A stretch of DNA of 64,000 nucleotides from Neocallimastix lanati (nom. inval.) (GCA_016946835.1 JACVTC010000025.1:186001-250000); one strand, 5' to 3'. Positions 38,215 through 48,826 are shown, counted from the stretch's first letter. Made by a program: numbers and translations. The notes: generated by a model not told the origin, from the letters alone.

Positions 38215-38597
38215 TTAGTATAAATTTTATATATAAATTAAATTATTTAACAATCATAAGGTTATTAACATGTATAAATATTAGTTGAACTTGTAACTGT
38301 AACGCACTAGCGTTACTATTAACGTAAATTGTTAAAAATAAATATTAAAATTAATAAATAAAAATATAATTATTAAATAAATAAATTACCCTATATAAGC
38401 TCAGTAACTGATAACGGATAGAGTTATAAAGTGCTGCGCTATATTCTAGTGTAATAGTAATAAATAATTATAAATAAAAATTAATTCTAGTGTTTATTAT
38501 TAACAACTCGAATAGAGAGGTATTAAGTTATCTTAGTCTTTAAATTTAGTTATTATTCGTTATTTTAGTTAATAATAAACTTACCTTTTATAATAAT
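38215..38597 (+). repeat. family-A LTR copy, 5' truncated
   Basis: Plus orientation. Landmarks: ACATGTATAAATATTAG, GTAACGCACTAGCGTTACTA, CAGTAACTGATAACGGATAG, AGTGCTGCGCTATATTCTAG, AACTCGAATAGAGAGGT and the closing AATAAACTTACCTTTTATA. These match the reverse complement of 61749-62150 closely. The first third is missing or too diverged. Confidence 0.7.
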
Positions 38598-39011
38598 AAC
38601 GCTTTATAACTAAATAACAGATAATAATTAAATAAAAAATTTAAACACTAAATAATAATTTAATAGATAGAATAGTTAGTTCTTATAGAATAAAATAATA
38701 CTTTAATATTAAATCATAGTTTATTTATTTTCTTTGTTTACTTTTAATTGTTTAACTTTGAAAATTTTTGATACAAGGTTTTACGCCACAATACGTAGAA
38801 GAAAAAGCCACGAAAATTTTAGTTAAAAAAAAATTTCAGAAAATATTAGAAAAGTATATATTAATAATATAAAAAAATATAAATTATAAATATATAAATT
38901 AATATTATAAAAATATATATAAATATAATAAAAATATAAATAAATATTATAAAAATAAAAATAAATATTATAGTATATTATTCAATTGGTAAATAAATTA
39001 TAATATATTAC

Positions 39012-39032
39012 AGGGGAGAGCGTGTTTCGGAA
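39012..39032 (+). repeat. left terminal inverted repeat of the MULE
   Basis: 21 bp, G-rich compared with the surroundings and matching the complement of 43186-43206 at about 15 positions. GC-rich ends in an A/T desert are themselves a sign of an element boundary. Confidence 0.55.
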
Positions 39033-39386
39033 CCGCACGTGAATAGATATATGCCACATATTTTTGAGATGGCGTATTATATATAAATTTTTTTATATAA
39101 ATAAATAATTAAATAATAATTAAATAAATATTTTATTATATAATAATTAATTTAATATATATTTATAATAAAAAGTAAAAAAATTAAAAAAAAAAAAAAA
39201 ATAAAAAAGATTAAAAATATAAAATACAAGAAAAATAAAATACAAGAAAAATAAAATAAAATATTTTCATATTTATTTATATTTATAACTGTAATTTTTT
39301 ATTATATAAATAAATAAATAAATAATAAATAAATAAATATTTTATTATATAATAAAAAAATAAAATAAAAAAAAGAAAAGATAAAT

Positions 39387-39563
39387 ATTTTTTTAGTAAT
39401 TTTCTTGAAATAAAATAAAATATGTTTTTAGTAATTTTCTTGAAATAAAATAAAATATTTTTTAGTAATTTTCTTGAAATAGAATAAAATATTTTTTTAG
39501 TAATTTTCTTGAAATAAAATAAAATTTTTTTTTAGTAATTTTCTTGAAATAAAATAAAATATT
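39387..39563. repeat. 35-bp minisatellite, five units
   Basis: Tandem TTTTAGTAATTTTCTTGAAA plus an ATAAAATAAAATAT tail, about 35 bp per unit, five units; a sixth isolated unit lies at about 39938-39972. It is inside the Mutator-like element, upstream of the transposase. Confidence 0.85.
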
Positions 39564-40073
39564 TTCATATTTATTTATACCTGTAATTTTTTTTAAAAAA
39601 AAAAATAAATAAATAAATAATAATTAAATTAATATTTTATTTTATAATAATTTCATAATTTAATATATATATATTTAATAATAAAAAGTAAAAAAATAAA
39701 AAAATAAAAATAAAAATAAAAATATAAAATAAAAAATAAAAAATAAAATAAAATAAAATAAAATAAAATAAAAATAAAAAAGATTAAAAATATAAAATAC
39801 AAGAAAAATAAAATAAAATATTTTCATATTTATTTATATTTATAACTGTATTTTTTTATTATATAAATAAACAATAATTAAATAAATATTATATTTTATA
39901 ATGAAAAAATAAAATAAAAAAAGAAAAGATAAATATTTTTTTAGTAATTTTCTTGAAATAAAATAAAATATTTTCATATTTATTTAATTTTTAAAAAAAT
40001 TGAAAATACATATTAAATAAAAAATAAAAAAAATATATTTTCATATTTATTAATATTTATATTGAAAATTTTG

Positions 40074-41527
40074 ATGGAAGGAAATCTAAAAATTGATATA
40101 AATGAAACAAATCGAGGAAAAGAACAAATAATTATAGATCGAAAATTTAAATATAATTTTTCAAAATTAAAAAAGATAATACAAAAATATATAGATGTAC
40201 AGAATATAAAACATAAAACATTAAATAAATGTAAGTCTTTTATTATTTTAAATGATAATAAAGAGGTTTTAAATTATGATTCTTCACATAATCATCCTGG
40301 TAATGAAATTAATGCATCCAAATCATTATTAAAACATAAAATTAAAGATGAAATAAAAAAAAGTTTGATTCCTTCTGATATAAAATCGAAACGTATATTT
40401 AATAAAATTTCTCAAGAAATAGTATATATATGCCCTGAATATAAAACAATTAAATCCCAAATAACAAGATATAAAAATAAACAATTATTTTCTAATATAA
40501 AAACATTTGATGAAGCTCCAAATGAATCTGAATATTATAAAACAATAAGAGGTGAATACTTTATGATATTCAAAAATTTTAATATAATAATTTTTCAATC
40601 ACCATTCCAAGCAGAATTATTTATGGAGAATAAACATATATTTGCTGTTGGTACATTTTTAATAGCTCCAACTAATAGTTATCAAGTATTCATTAACAGA
40701 ACTTATGTTACAGAATTAAATTGTTTTTACACTACTTCCATGTCAATATTAAAAAACAAAGAACAAACAACTTATGAAATATTATTTAATGAAATAAAAA
40801 AAATATAATTAAATATAATTCAAATATTAATATCTCAGAAAAAATTTTTCATTGTGATTTTGAAAAAGGAATATCTAACGCAGTGGAAAATATTTTTCCC
40901 AATATAAATATTAAATATTGTATTTGGCATTATAAAAGATTATTAATGACGAAAAAAAATAAATTATGATACAAGGAAGTGAAAGATCATAATATTTTAA
41001 ATACTTATTATAAAGCTATTTCTAATTTATGTTTTATTAATATTGAATATATACCTGATATTTTTAATAAAATTAAAAACACATGCAAGAGATATGAATC
41101 TACCTGTTCCCAATTTTTGAATTTTTTAGATTATTTTGAGAAAATATTTCTAAATATCTAAAATATAAAATATTGGAATTATTACAACAATATAGACCAC
41201 ATAACAAATAATGCTTCAGAATTTTATAACAGTTATTTAAAAAATTTATTTGTAAAAAAACCTTCATTTTATAAATTAATATATACAATACAATTTGAAG
41301 AATCCATATCTTACTATAATTACCAAATGAGAATTAAAGGAATATGGAGAAAAAAGAGCAGAATATCAGAAAGGGTTGATGAAATTAATATTTTAGTTGA
41401 ATATTATAAAAATATGGAAGCCGAATTAAAAAATATTGGATGTAGTAAAAATGATATCATCGAAAATTGGTTTAATTGTTTAATTAGATTGAATAATGAA
41501 ATCATTAATTTTAATAAATCCAATTAA
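40074..41527 (+). pseudogene. Mutator-like (MULE) transposase with FLYWCH-type zinc finger, broken
   Basis: The first part is open from ATG 40074 (MEGNLKIDINETNRG) to 40808. It carries a FLYWCH-like finger (CKSFIILND at residues 53-61, with SHNHPGNE at residues 71-78 giving the His pair) and a helical linker, then the start of the transposase fold (FAVGTFLIAPTNSYQVFINR). A frame change near 40805-40820 leads to the catalytic region (IFHCDFEKGISNAVENIFP, then INIKYCIWHYKRL), which has the acidic residue and C-x2-H arrangement of MULE enzymes. TGA at 40967 and TAA at 41159 interrupt the second frame, which ends ...NEIINFNKSN. One shift and two stops make it inactive. In the family, the enzyme cuts at the terminal inverted repeats. 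A more decayed relative is at 13393-14780. Confidence 0.8.
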
Positions 41528-41539
41528 AAATAATTATTA

Positions 41540-42040
41540 AAATCATTTCAAAATCATATTTACAATTAATTGATAATTAGATTTTTTTATTTAATAATAA
41601 ATTCAATATTGAAATTTATTTAATATTTATTGATAGGGTTAGCTTAAAAAAATTTTAAAAAAAATTTCTTTATAAATTTATTTTAAATATTTTTTATTAT
41701 TTATTAATATTATTAATATTATTAAATAAAATATATTAAAAGATATCTTTATTATTATATATTAGTATTATAAAATATTATAAATATGAATGTATTGCAT
41801 TTCGCCTTATTTTTATTTTATATAGTAGTGAATAAATAAATAAATAAATAAAAAATTTTTATAAAATAAACCAATTATAAAATTATATTTTTTAAAAATA
41901 TTTATTGTATATTTCATATTTTTAATAAATATTTCAAATATACATTTTACATTTTAAATATTTATAATGATATTTACGTATTATAATAAAAATATAATAC
42001 TTATAAAAAGGAAATAATTAATATTTTAAATTATTTCTAT
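41540..42040. other. AT-rich interior of the Mutator-like element
   Basis: No gene seen between the transposase and the hairpin at 42056; plain A/T sequence with short AAAT runs. Confidence 0.5.
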
Positions 42041-42055
42041 CAGGCACTCTTAAAA

Positions 42056-42085
42056 AACTTTACTATTTGTAAAAATAGTAAAGTT
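42056..42085. terminator. 12-bp perfect hairpin followed by a T-rich run
   Basis: AACTTTACTATT at 42056-42067 pairs perfectly with 42074-42085, with loop TGTAAA, and is followed by CTTTTTG. The shape resembles a bacterial-type terminator, but the setting is eukaryotic, so it is more likely a fold-back or transcript-structure element of the transposon. Listed as a structure with no assigned function. Confidence 0.3.
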
Positions 42086-42185
42086 CTTTTTGTTAGTTTA
42101 TTATATTTGTTTAAGTATAATATAAATATTTAAAATAACTTATTACTTAATAGTAATTTATGTTTAAAAATGTTATTGTTAATAT

Positions 42186-42440
42186 TATTATTACTTTATA
42201 ATAATTTTAATTTAATATTTATAATTAAATTTTCAAATAATCTATTTAAACATAATGTTCCTGATTAAAAAGATTTTTGTAAAATATAAATTTTTATTAA
42301 AATATTTGATAAAAAATATTAAAAAGGAAATAATAGTTTTAAAATGAATATTTAAAAATAAAATGAAAAAAAAAATAGATTACAATAATATAGAAGTACA
42401 AATATATAATATAAAATAAATAGTAGAAATATATATATAA
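42186..42440. other. AT-rich sequence before the microsatellite
   Basis: Nothing recognised apart from A-runs. Confidence 0.4.
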
Positions 42441-42449
42441 AGTACGGAT

Positions 42450-42565
42450 TGAATAAAATAAAATAAAATAAAATAAAATAAAATAAAATAAAATAAAATA
42501 AAAAAAATTATTTTAATTATATTAAAAATACAAGTATAAATAAAAATAAAATAAAATAAAATAAA
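42450..42565. repeat. AAAAT microsatellite at the outer edge of the palindrome
   Basis: Runs of AAAAT at 42453-42501 and 42543-42563. The right-hand counterpart of this edge is an expanded TTTTA run at 51526-51705. Sequence matching between the arms stops in these runs. Confidence 0.85.
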
Positions 42566-44142
42566 TATTTGAATTATAATAAAAATACAAGTACTAATAA
42601 AATAAAATAAATAAAATAAATATGTGAATTATAATAAATTGAAAGTATCAATCGAAATAAAATAAATAATATAAAATAAATAAATATGCAGTGAAATAAT
42701 AATATATTATATGATAAAATAAAATAAGATATTGATATGAAATTAATATAAAAACTGAATTTAGCAACAAATAAATTATATAATAAAGTAAATGAAATAG
42801 TATATATATATGTTAACATGAATTTTATTATAATTTTTAGAAAATTTTAAATTAATGTAAATTATTATATTTCCATATAATAAACAAACTTTATAGTTAA
42901 AAAATAGTATAAAAAAAAAATATTATTAAATATTATTATTAAATAAATAAATGAATAAATTAATAAATAAATAACAATTTTCAGAATATGGCAAATGTAA
43001 ATCATCACTTTTTTTGAAATATATCACATTTTAAATATTTTTAATAATTATTTTTTCAAAGAAATTATATGTGTCATTTTATTTTAATGTTTTAAATATT
43101 ACATTCATAAATAAAAATTTATAAAAAAAATAATATAAGCCACATTCCGAAATGAAAATTTATGTAAAATATTTTTAAAGCCACATTCCGAAACGCACCA
43201 CCCTCTATTATAAATATATTTTACATTTATTCACTTATTTCACATATTCTAACAATATTCATTATTTATTATTTAATATATTTATTTTATTTATTTATAT
43301 ATATAAATAAATAATATTGTTAATCAAAATTAATATTTTTTTAATATTTTTTTTTAATAATAAACTATTTATAAATTTTAATCTCTAATTTAAACACACT
43401 TTATTTAACCTTAAAACAGGAATGAATAATAATAATAAAAATAAACTTTTGTTTTATATTGATGTTTAATAAACAAAAGTATATTATCTATAATGGATAT
43501 ATATAAAACAGAATATTGTTAATAAATAGTAGGTAAAGAATGGAAATATAATAAAACTATAATTGATATATAATAATATATAATATAATTAAAAGTAAAA
43601 GTAAATACATATGCTTATATTATATATTTTTAATTAAAATACAGTTTAATTAAAAAGTTTAAATACTTCTTAATTATTAAATATTCCATAGTTTATTTTT
43701 TATTGTATTGTATTATAGTATTTTATTTAATTACATATATTATTTAATTAGTGATGTTTAATAAAAAAATACTCCTTCGCTTATTAAAAAGATATAAATA
43801 TAATTTTATGAATAAAATATCTTGTTGTATAAATAAAATATCTTGTTTATAAAATATCACTTAAGAAAATGTTAAAACAACTATTTTATATGTAAAGTAT
43901 TTCAATAATAAGATTTTTTTACAAATTAATATAAGTTTATACATAATTAAAAAAAAATTCTAATTATAGACCAATTAAACTTTAAATAAATGAAAAAAAT
44001 ATTATATTGTTTCCCTTCTTTATCTAATATACTAAATAAAATTAAAATAAAAGAAAATAATTACTCATTAAATAAAAATTTATTTGTTTTATAACCTTTT
44101 ACTTTATTAATTCTTTATTATAAAAATATACTAATTCTTAAA

Positions 44143-44287
44143 GGTAATTAGTAAAACTCTTCTACATTCCTAATTTTACAGGTCAATTACAGGTAATTAG
44201 TAAAATCCTTCTACATTCCTAATTTTACAGGTCAATTACAGGTAATTAGTAAAACTCTTCTACATTCCTAATTTTACAGGTCAATTA
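44143..44287. repeat. 49-bp direct repeat, three units (left arm)
   Basis: Units begin at 44143, 44192 and 44241 with GGTAATTAGTAAAA and end CCTAATTTTACAGGTCAATTA. Nearly identical units. They lie about 540 bp upstream of the Cys-rich gene. Confidence 0.9.
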
Positions 44288-44823
44288 GTAACCTTTACTT
44301 ATTACTAGACAATTAGTAACATTTTCTTAAATAACTATTTTATATTCCTGTTTATACTAATTCTCTAATTTAAAGTAATTTCCTATAAACAATTATTTTT
44401 ACTAAAGTATTTAACATTTTTTAACATTTACATTTTAAAAGTTTTCTTATAATTTTATTACTATAATTTTTCACTATTTAACTATTTAATAATTTTATAC
44501 TTATATAACTTTAATATATTTATCTTAATTTATTATTATTTAAAGTTTCATTCTATATCAATAGATTAATTTTATATTTTATTTTATGTTTGCTAATGAA
44601 TTTAATAAATTATTATTAGTTTTATTAAATACTAATCAAATTATTTCAGAAATCATTCCATATCATTTCAAAAACTCTTTTAAAATTCAAATATAAAAAG
44701 ACGACATTTTCATTTAAAATAAAGCATTATTCTTTATAATTATTTTAATTATATAAAATATATAAAAACTGTACAATTTTAAAATCAATCTTATTAAGAA
44801 TAAAAACTCTTTAAGCTTTCTAA

Positions 44824-45012
44824 ATGGTTCTTTTATATTGTTCTGTTTGTGAAAACCTCCAAGATTCCAAATTTGGAAAAAAATGTAGACATTATGGTGG
44901 TAATGCTCGATCAAAAGTTTGTTTTAAAAATGATCAGGAAGAAATCTGTTGTCCTTGGTGTGGAGCTGATGGATGGAGAGGAAATGGTACTTGTAAAAGA
45001 TGTGGACATTAA
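44824..45012 (+). CDS. 62-residue Cys-rich zinc-ribbon-like protein (left-arm copy)
   Basis: Intact frame MVLLYCSVCENLQDSKFGKK to CKRCGH, ending TAA. Nine Cys and two His are arranged as two likely zinc sites: C6-x2-C9 with C21/H23 or C33, and C43-x2-C46 with C57-x2-C60. The tail CPWCGADGWRGNGTCKRCGH resembles a zinc-ribbon or DnaJ-type Cys pair with glycines. GC content is well above the neighbours and the frame is clean in both copies, which supports a real gene. No signal peptide, no membrane segment and no recognised family. A role in nucleic-acid or protein binding is only a guess. It is duplicated at 49084-49272 by the palindrome. Confidence 0.75.
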   Translation: MVLLYCSVCENLQDSKFGKKCRHYGGNARSKVCFKNDQEEICCPWCGADGWRGNGTCKRCGH

Positions 45013-45269
45013 ATAAAATAAAATATTTTAAAATAAAAGAAGTTTAAGAAATAAATTAAAATGTATAACTACTATATATTTAAATAAACTCTTAATTAAA
45101 TAGATAAATTTAAATTTGAAATAAAATTTAACAAGTTTTGTGTTTTTTATATATTTTAAATGATTGATTATTTGAAAGGGTTGCTGTATGGTTTAAAAGA
45201 ATATGTACTAAATAGAAAATAAAATTATGATTAAAATTATGATTAAAATATTTTATTATTTATTATATG

Positions 45270-45513
45270 TTTTATTATTTATTATTTATTATTTATTATT
45301 TATTATTTATTATTTATTATTTATTATTTATTATTTATTATTTATTATTTATTATTTATTATTTATTATTTATTATTTATTATTTATTATTTATTATTTA
45401 TTATTTATTATGTATTATTTATTATTTATTATTTATTATTTATTATTTATTATTTATTATTTATTATGTATTATTTATTATTTATTATTTATTATTTATT
45501 ATTTATTATTTAT
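45270..45513. repeat. TTATTTA microsatellite (left arm)
   Basis: About 34 seven-base units. Because 7 is not a multiple of 3, every forward frame stays open and gives false proteins. The copy at 48583-48826 has the same interruptions. Confidence 0.95.
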
Positions 45514-45654
45514 CTCTAATGATTTGAACAGTTTTTCCATGTTCATTGAAGGTTGATAGAAAAGGAATGGCCTATATTAGGTGTACTAGTAACAGTTTTC
45601 TGTTAAAAATTCAATCATTCCATAAGTTTGTACAATCTTTTGATGACACATAAC

Positions 45655-45769
45655 AAAAACAAAACAAAACAAAACAAAACAAAACAAAACAAAACAAAAC
45701 AAAACAAAACAAAACAAAACAAAACAAAACAAAACAAAACAAAACAAAACAAAAAAAAAAAAAAAAAAA
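45655..45769. repeat. AAAAC microsatellite with poly-A (left arm)
   Basis: One AAAAAC followed by 18 AAAAC units and 19 A. The right arm has one unit fewer and 20 A. These are the only arm differences I found. Confidence 0.95.
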
Positions 45770-45855
45770 GAATTAAATTAAATATTGATTTTAATTAAAT
45801 CTTTTTTATTTTTTATTATATATATATCTTTTTTTTTTTTATTTATTATATAGTA

Positions 45856-46224
45856 TTAAATTTTGAAAATATTATTAAATATTATTAATGAGTAACATTC
45901 ATTTTTAAAATTAGAGAATCCACCCATGTTTGGCATAACGCTGGATGTTCTACCACCTTGGTGAGGGTCATTATCCATATCCATAAAGTTGAAATCTGTA
46001 CCAGTACTTCCTCCAAAACTGAAATTCTTGAAGAATTATGAGAAAATATCATTAGCATCACTTGGTTGGAAACTAGAGAATCCAGAGAAACCTCCTGGTG
46101 AAGAAGTGAAAGTGTATGTACCTCCTGGGAAACCTGCGCCTGCAGCTCCACCTCCTGGAGTACCCTTTAAACCTTCTTCACCGAATTGGTCATATATAGC
46201 TCTTTTATTTTTATCTGATAGTAC
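45856..46224 (-). pseudogene. class II Hsp40 (DnaJ/Sis1-like) exon fragment (left-arm copy)
   Basis: Minus strand from 46224, immediately after an intron-type acceptor (TTAAAAATATTAG). It reads [20 protein letters not shown], the last helix of a J domain, then a Gly/Phe-rich region ([36 protein letters not shown]) ending in IFS, stop, FFKNFSFGG. A TAA replaces the expected Gln in the IFSQFF motif. The frame continues MDMDNDPHQGGRTSSVMP to a stop at the low end. The HPD-bearing first half of the J domain and the substrate-binding C-terminal domains are absent. Hsp40s deliver clients to Hsp70; this piece cannot. Confidence 0.85.
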
Positions 46225-46268
46225 CTAATATTTTTAAAAAAACGTTAATTATATAAAAAATATATTAG

Positions 46269-46925
46269 AATTTTACTATTGATGACAAATATTCAGAATC
46301 TTTTAATATTATGAAAGGAGTTAGACAAGGTTGTCCACTATCACCAATTCTTTTCAATTTATTTATCAATGACATTTTTAACAATTGTAAAGAACTAGGA
46401 ATTCCTTTAGGCAAATCAAGATGTTGTGGTGGACTCTTTGAGGATGATATTGTTCTATGTGCACCGTCAAGGACCAAATTAAAGAAAATGCTTAAAAAGG
46501 TAAATGAATGGGCTAAATTTAATATGATGAATTTTGGAATTAATAAGTGTGCAACGATGGTAATTCGACCAGACACAGCTCCTTTTCAAAATAAAAGAGA
46601 TCCTACATTTCATCTTACTGGTCAACCAATCCCAATTACTAAATGTTATACTTATTTAGGTATATCATTTGATAAAAGTTTATCGTTGAAGCCTATTATT
46701 AAATTACTTAACACTAAAGTTACCAAAGCTCTCTTTTATGTTTGTAATTTTCTTTCAAATTCCAAAATTCCTATTCCATTTAAGAAGATTATAACTAACT
46801 CCTATGTGCTTAGTAAAGTCTCTTACTTTGCACCTTTACTTAGTTCAAATAAAGAAAGAAAAAATCATACTCAGAAATTAATTAATAAAGGATTAAGATG
46901 GATTGCAGGTTTACACAAACTATAA
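46269..46925 (+). mobile_element. LINE (non-LTR retrotransposon) reverse-transcriptase fragment (left-arm copy)
   Basis: An open 219-codon stretch, beginning NFTIDDKYSESFNIMKGVRQ and ending NKGLRWIAGLHKL. Reverse-transcriptase blocks: GVRQGCPLSPILFNLFIND, then FEDDIVLCAPS, where the catalytic FADD/YADD box has Glu in place of Ala, then FGINKCATMVI and YTYLGISFD. The upstream palm, the endonuclease and the 3' tail are missing, so it is truncated at both ends. It lies about 45 bp from the Hsp40 exon in the opposite orientation, i.e. within the presumed Hsp40 intron. The frame stays clean, which suggests recent truncation. Confidence 0.85.
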
Positions 46926-47030
46926 TATTTAATTTTAGTTTATTAATTAAATAATTTATCCAAAAAATTATATAAAGTTATATATAAAAAATTAATTATT
47001 ATAAATTTTTAAATATAAAATTTATGATAA

Positions 47031-47069
47031 TAATGTGTTAATATAAAGTTATAAAAGAAAAATATTATT
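47031..47069. other. 39-bp asymmetric spacer at the palindrome centre
   Basis: This unpaired A/T segment separates the arms: 47030 pairs with 47070, while the bases inside do not pair. Confidence 0.9.
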
Positions 47070-47174
47070 TTATCATAAATTTTATATTTAAAAATTTATA
47101 ATAATTAATTTTTTATATATAACTTTATATAATTTTTTGGATAAATTATTTAATTAATAAACTAAAATTAAATA

Positions 47175-47831
47175 TTATAGTTTGTGTAAACCTGCAATCC
47201 ATCTTAATCCTTTATTAATTAATTTCTGAGTATGATTTTTTCTTTCTTTATTTGAACTAAGTAAAGGTGCAAAGTAAGAGACTTTACTAAGCACATAGGA
47301 GTTAGTTATAATCTTCTTAAATGGAATAGGAATTTTGGAATTTGAAAGAAAATTACAAACATAAAAGAGAGCTTTGGTAACTTTAGTGTTAAGTAATTTA
47401 ATAATAGGCTTCAACGATAAACTTTTATCAAATGATATACCTAAATAAGTATAACATTTAGTAATTGGGATTGGTTGACCAGTAAGATGAAATGTAGGAT
47501 CTCTTTTATTTTGAAAAGGAGCTGTGTCTGGTCGAATTACCATCGTTGCACACTTATTAATTCCAAAATTCATCATATTAAATTTAGCCCATTCATTTAC
47601 CTTTTTAAGCATTTTCTTTAATTTGGTCCTTGACGGTGCACATAGAACAATATCATCCTCAAAGAGTCCACCACAACATCTTGATTTGCCTAAAGGAATT
47701 CCTAGTTCTTTACAATTGTTAAAAATGTCATTGATAAATAAATTGAAAAGAATTGGTGATAGTGGACAACCTTGTCTAACTCCTTTCATAATATTAAAAG
47801 ATTCTGAATATTTGTCATCAATAGTAAAATT
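47175..47831 (-). mobile_element. LINE reverse-transcriptase fragment (right-arm copy)
   Basis: Identical to the copy at 46269-46925, including the FEDD box. The two copies face each other tail to tail across the palindrome centre, with their downstream ends toward the spacer. Confidence 0.85.
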
Positions 47832-47875
47832 CTAATATATTTTTTATATAATTAACGTTTTTTTAAAAATATTAG

Positions 47876-48244
47876 GTACTATCAGATAAAAATAAAAGAG
47901 CTATATATGACCAATTCGGTGAAGAAGGTTTAAAGGGTACTCCAGGAGGTGGAGCTGCAGGCGCAGGTTTCCCAGGAGGTACATACACTTTCACTTCTTC
48001 ACCAGGAGGTTTCTCTGGATTCTCTAGTTTCCAACCAAGTGATGCTAATGATATTTTCTCATAATTCTTCAAGAATTTCAGTTTTGGAGGAAGTACTGGT
48101 ACAGATTTCAACTTTATGGATATGGATAATGACCCTCACCAAGGTGGTAGAACATCCAGCGTTATGCCAAACATGGGTGGATTCTCTAATTTTAAAAATG
48201 AATGTTACTCATTAATAATATTTAATAATATTTTCAAAATTTAA
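47876..48244 (+). pseudogene. class II Hsp40 (DnaJ/Sis1-like) exon fragment (right-arm copy)
   Basis: Identical to the left-arm copy: acceptor AG at 47874-47875, then [20 protein letters not shown], the Gly/Phe-rich region, and an in-frame TAA at 48062-48064 in place of the expected Gln codon. It ends at TAA 48242-48244. Both copies share the stop, so the break preceded the duplication. Confidence 0.85.
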
Positions 48245-48330
48245 TACTATATAATAAATAAAAAAAAAAAAGATATATATATAATAAAAAATAAAAAAGA
48301 TTTAATTAAAATCAATATTTAATTTAATTC

Positions 48331-48441
48331 TTTTTTTTTTTTTTTTTTTTGTTTTGTTTTGTTTTGTTTTGTTTTGTTTTGTTTTGTTTTGTTTTGTTTT
48401 GTTTTGTTTTGTTTTGTTTTGTTTTGTTTTGTTTTGTTTTT
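48331..48441. repeat. TTTTG microsatellite with poly-T (right arm)
   Basis: Counterpart of 45655-45769, four bases shorter overall. Confidence 0.95.
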
Positions 48442-48582
48442 GTTATGTGTCATCAAAAGATTGTACAAACTTATGGAATGATTGAATTTTTAACAGAAAA
48501 CTGTTACTAGTACACCTAATATAGGCCATTCCTTTTCTATCAACCTTCAATGAACATGGAAAAACTGTTCAAATCATTAGAG

Positions 48583-48826
48583 ATAAATAATAAATAATAA
48601 ATAATAAATAATAAATAATAAATAATACATAATAAATAATAAATAATAAATAATAAATAATAAATAATAAATAATAAATAATACATAATAAATAATAAAT
48701 AATAAATAATAAATAATAAATAATAAATAATAAATAATAAATAATAAATAATAAATAATAAATAATAAATAATAAATAATAAATAATAAATAATAAATAA
48801 TAAATAATAAATAATAAATAATAAAA
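48583..48826. repeat. TAAATAA microsatellite (right arm)
   Basis: Mirror of 45270-45513 with the same interruptions. Confidence 0.95.

Larger units (their letters stand above)
39011..43207 (+). mobile_element. Mutator-like DNA transposon with degenerate terminal inverted repeats
   Basis: A 4.2-kb interval bounded by imperfect inverted repeats and holding a decayed MULE transposase (40074-41527). The left end (39012-39032, AGGGGAGAGCGTGTTTCGGA) pairs with the right end (43186-43206, complement AGAGGGTGGTGCGTTTCGGA) at about 15 of 21 positions, with the inner TTTCGGAA block identical. No clean target duplication is seen. The right end contains GCCACATTCCGAAA twice, 40 bp apart. Internal A/T minisatellites make up much of the element. 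Its right 650 bp lie inside the left arm of the palindrome, so a copy of that end is also at 50889-50957. Confidence 0.6.
42555..47030 (+). repeat. left arm of a 9-kb palindrome
   Basis: Positions x in this arm pair with 94100-x (inner part) or 94096-x (outer part) on the right. All coding stretches, the 49-bp triple repeat and the TTATTTA microsatellite match identically. The only differences I located are one AAAAC unit more and one A fewer at 45655-45769 than on the right. I did not compare every base. Confidence 0.95.

Noticed and set aside
42574-42819. 81-residue hydrophobic minus-strand open frame (mirror at 51277)
   Set aside because: Phe/Ile-rich translation of AAAAT-rich tandem sequence with no codon signature; unlikely to be a membrane protein.
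45227-45556. Open frames of about 100 residues made of a seven-residue LFIIYYL-type repeat (mirror at 48540-48869)
   Set aside because: They are translations of the TTATTTA microsatellite, whose period of seven leaves every forward frame open. Not genes.
45989-46228. Pro-rich plus-strand open frame (mirror at 47872-48111)
   Set aside because: Antisense of the Gly/Phe-rich Hsp40 region, where Gly codons read backwards as Pro.
46265-46576. Minus-strand open frame over the LINE fragment
   Set aside because: Antisense shadow of the reverse-transcriptase frame.
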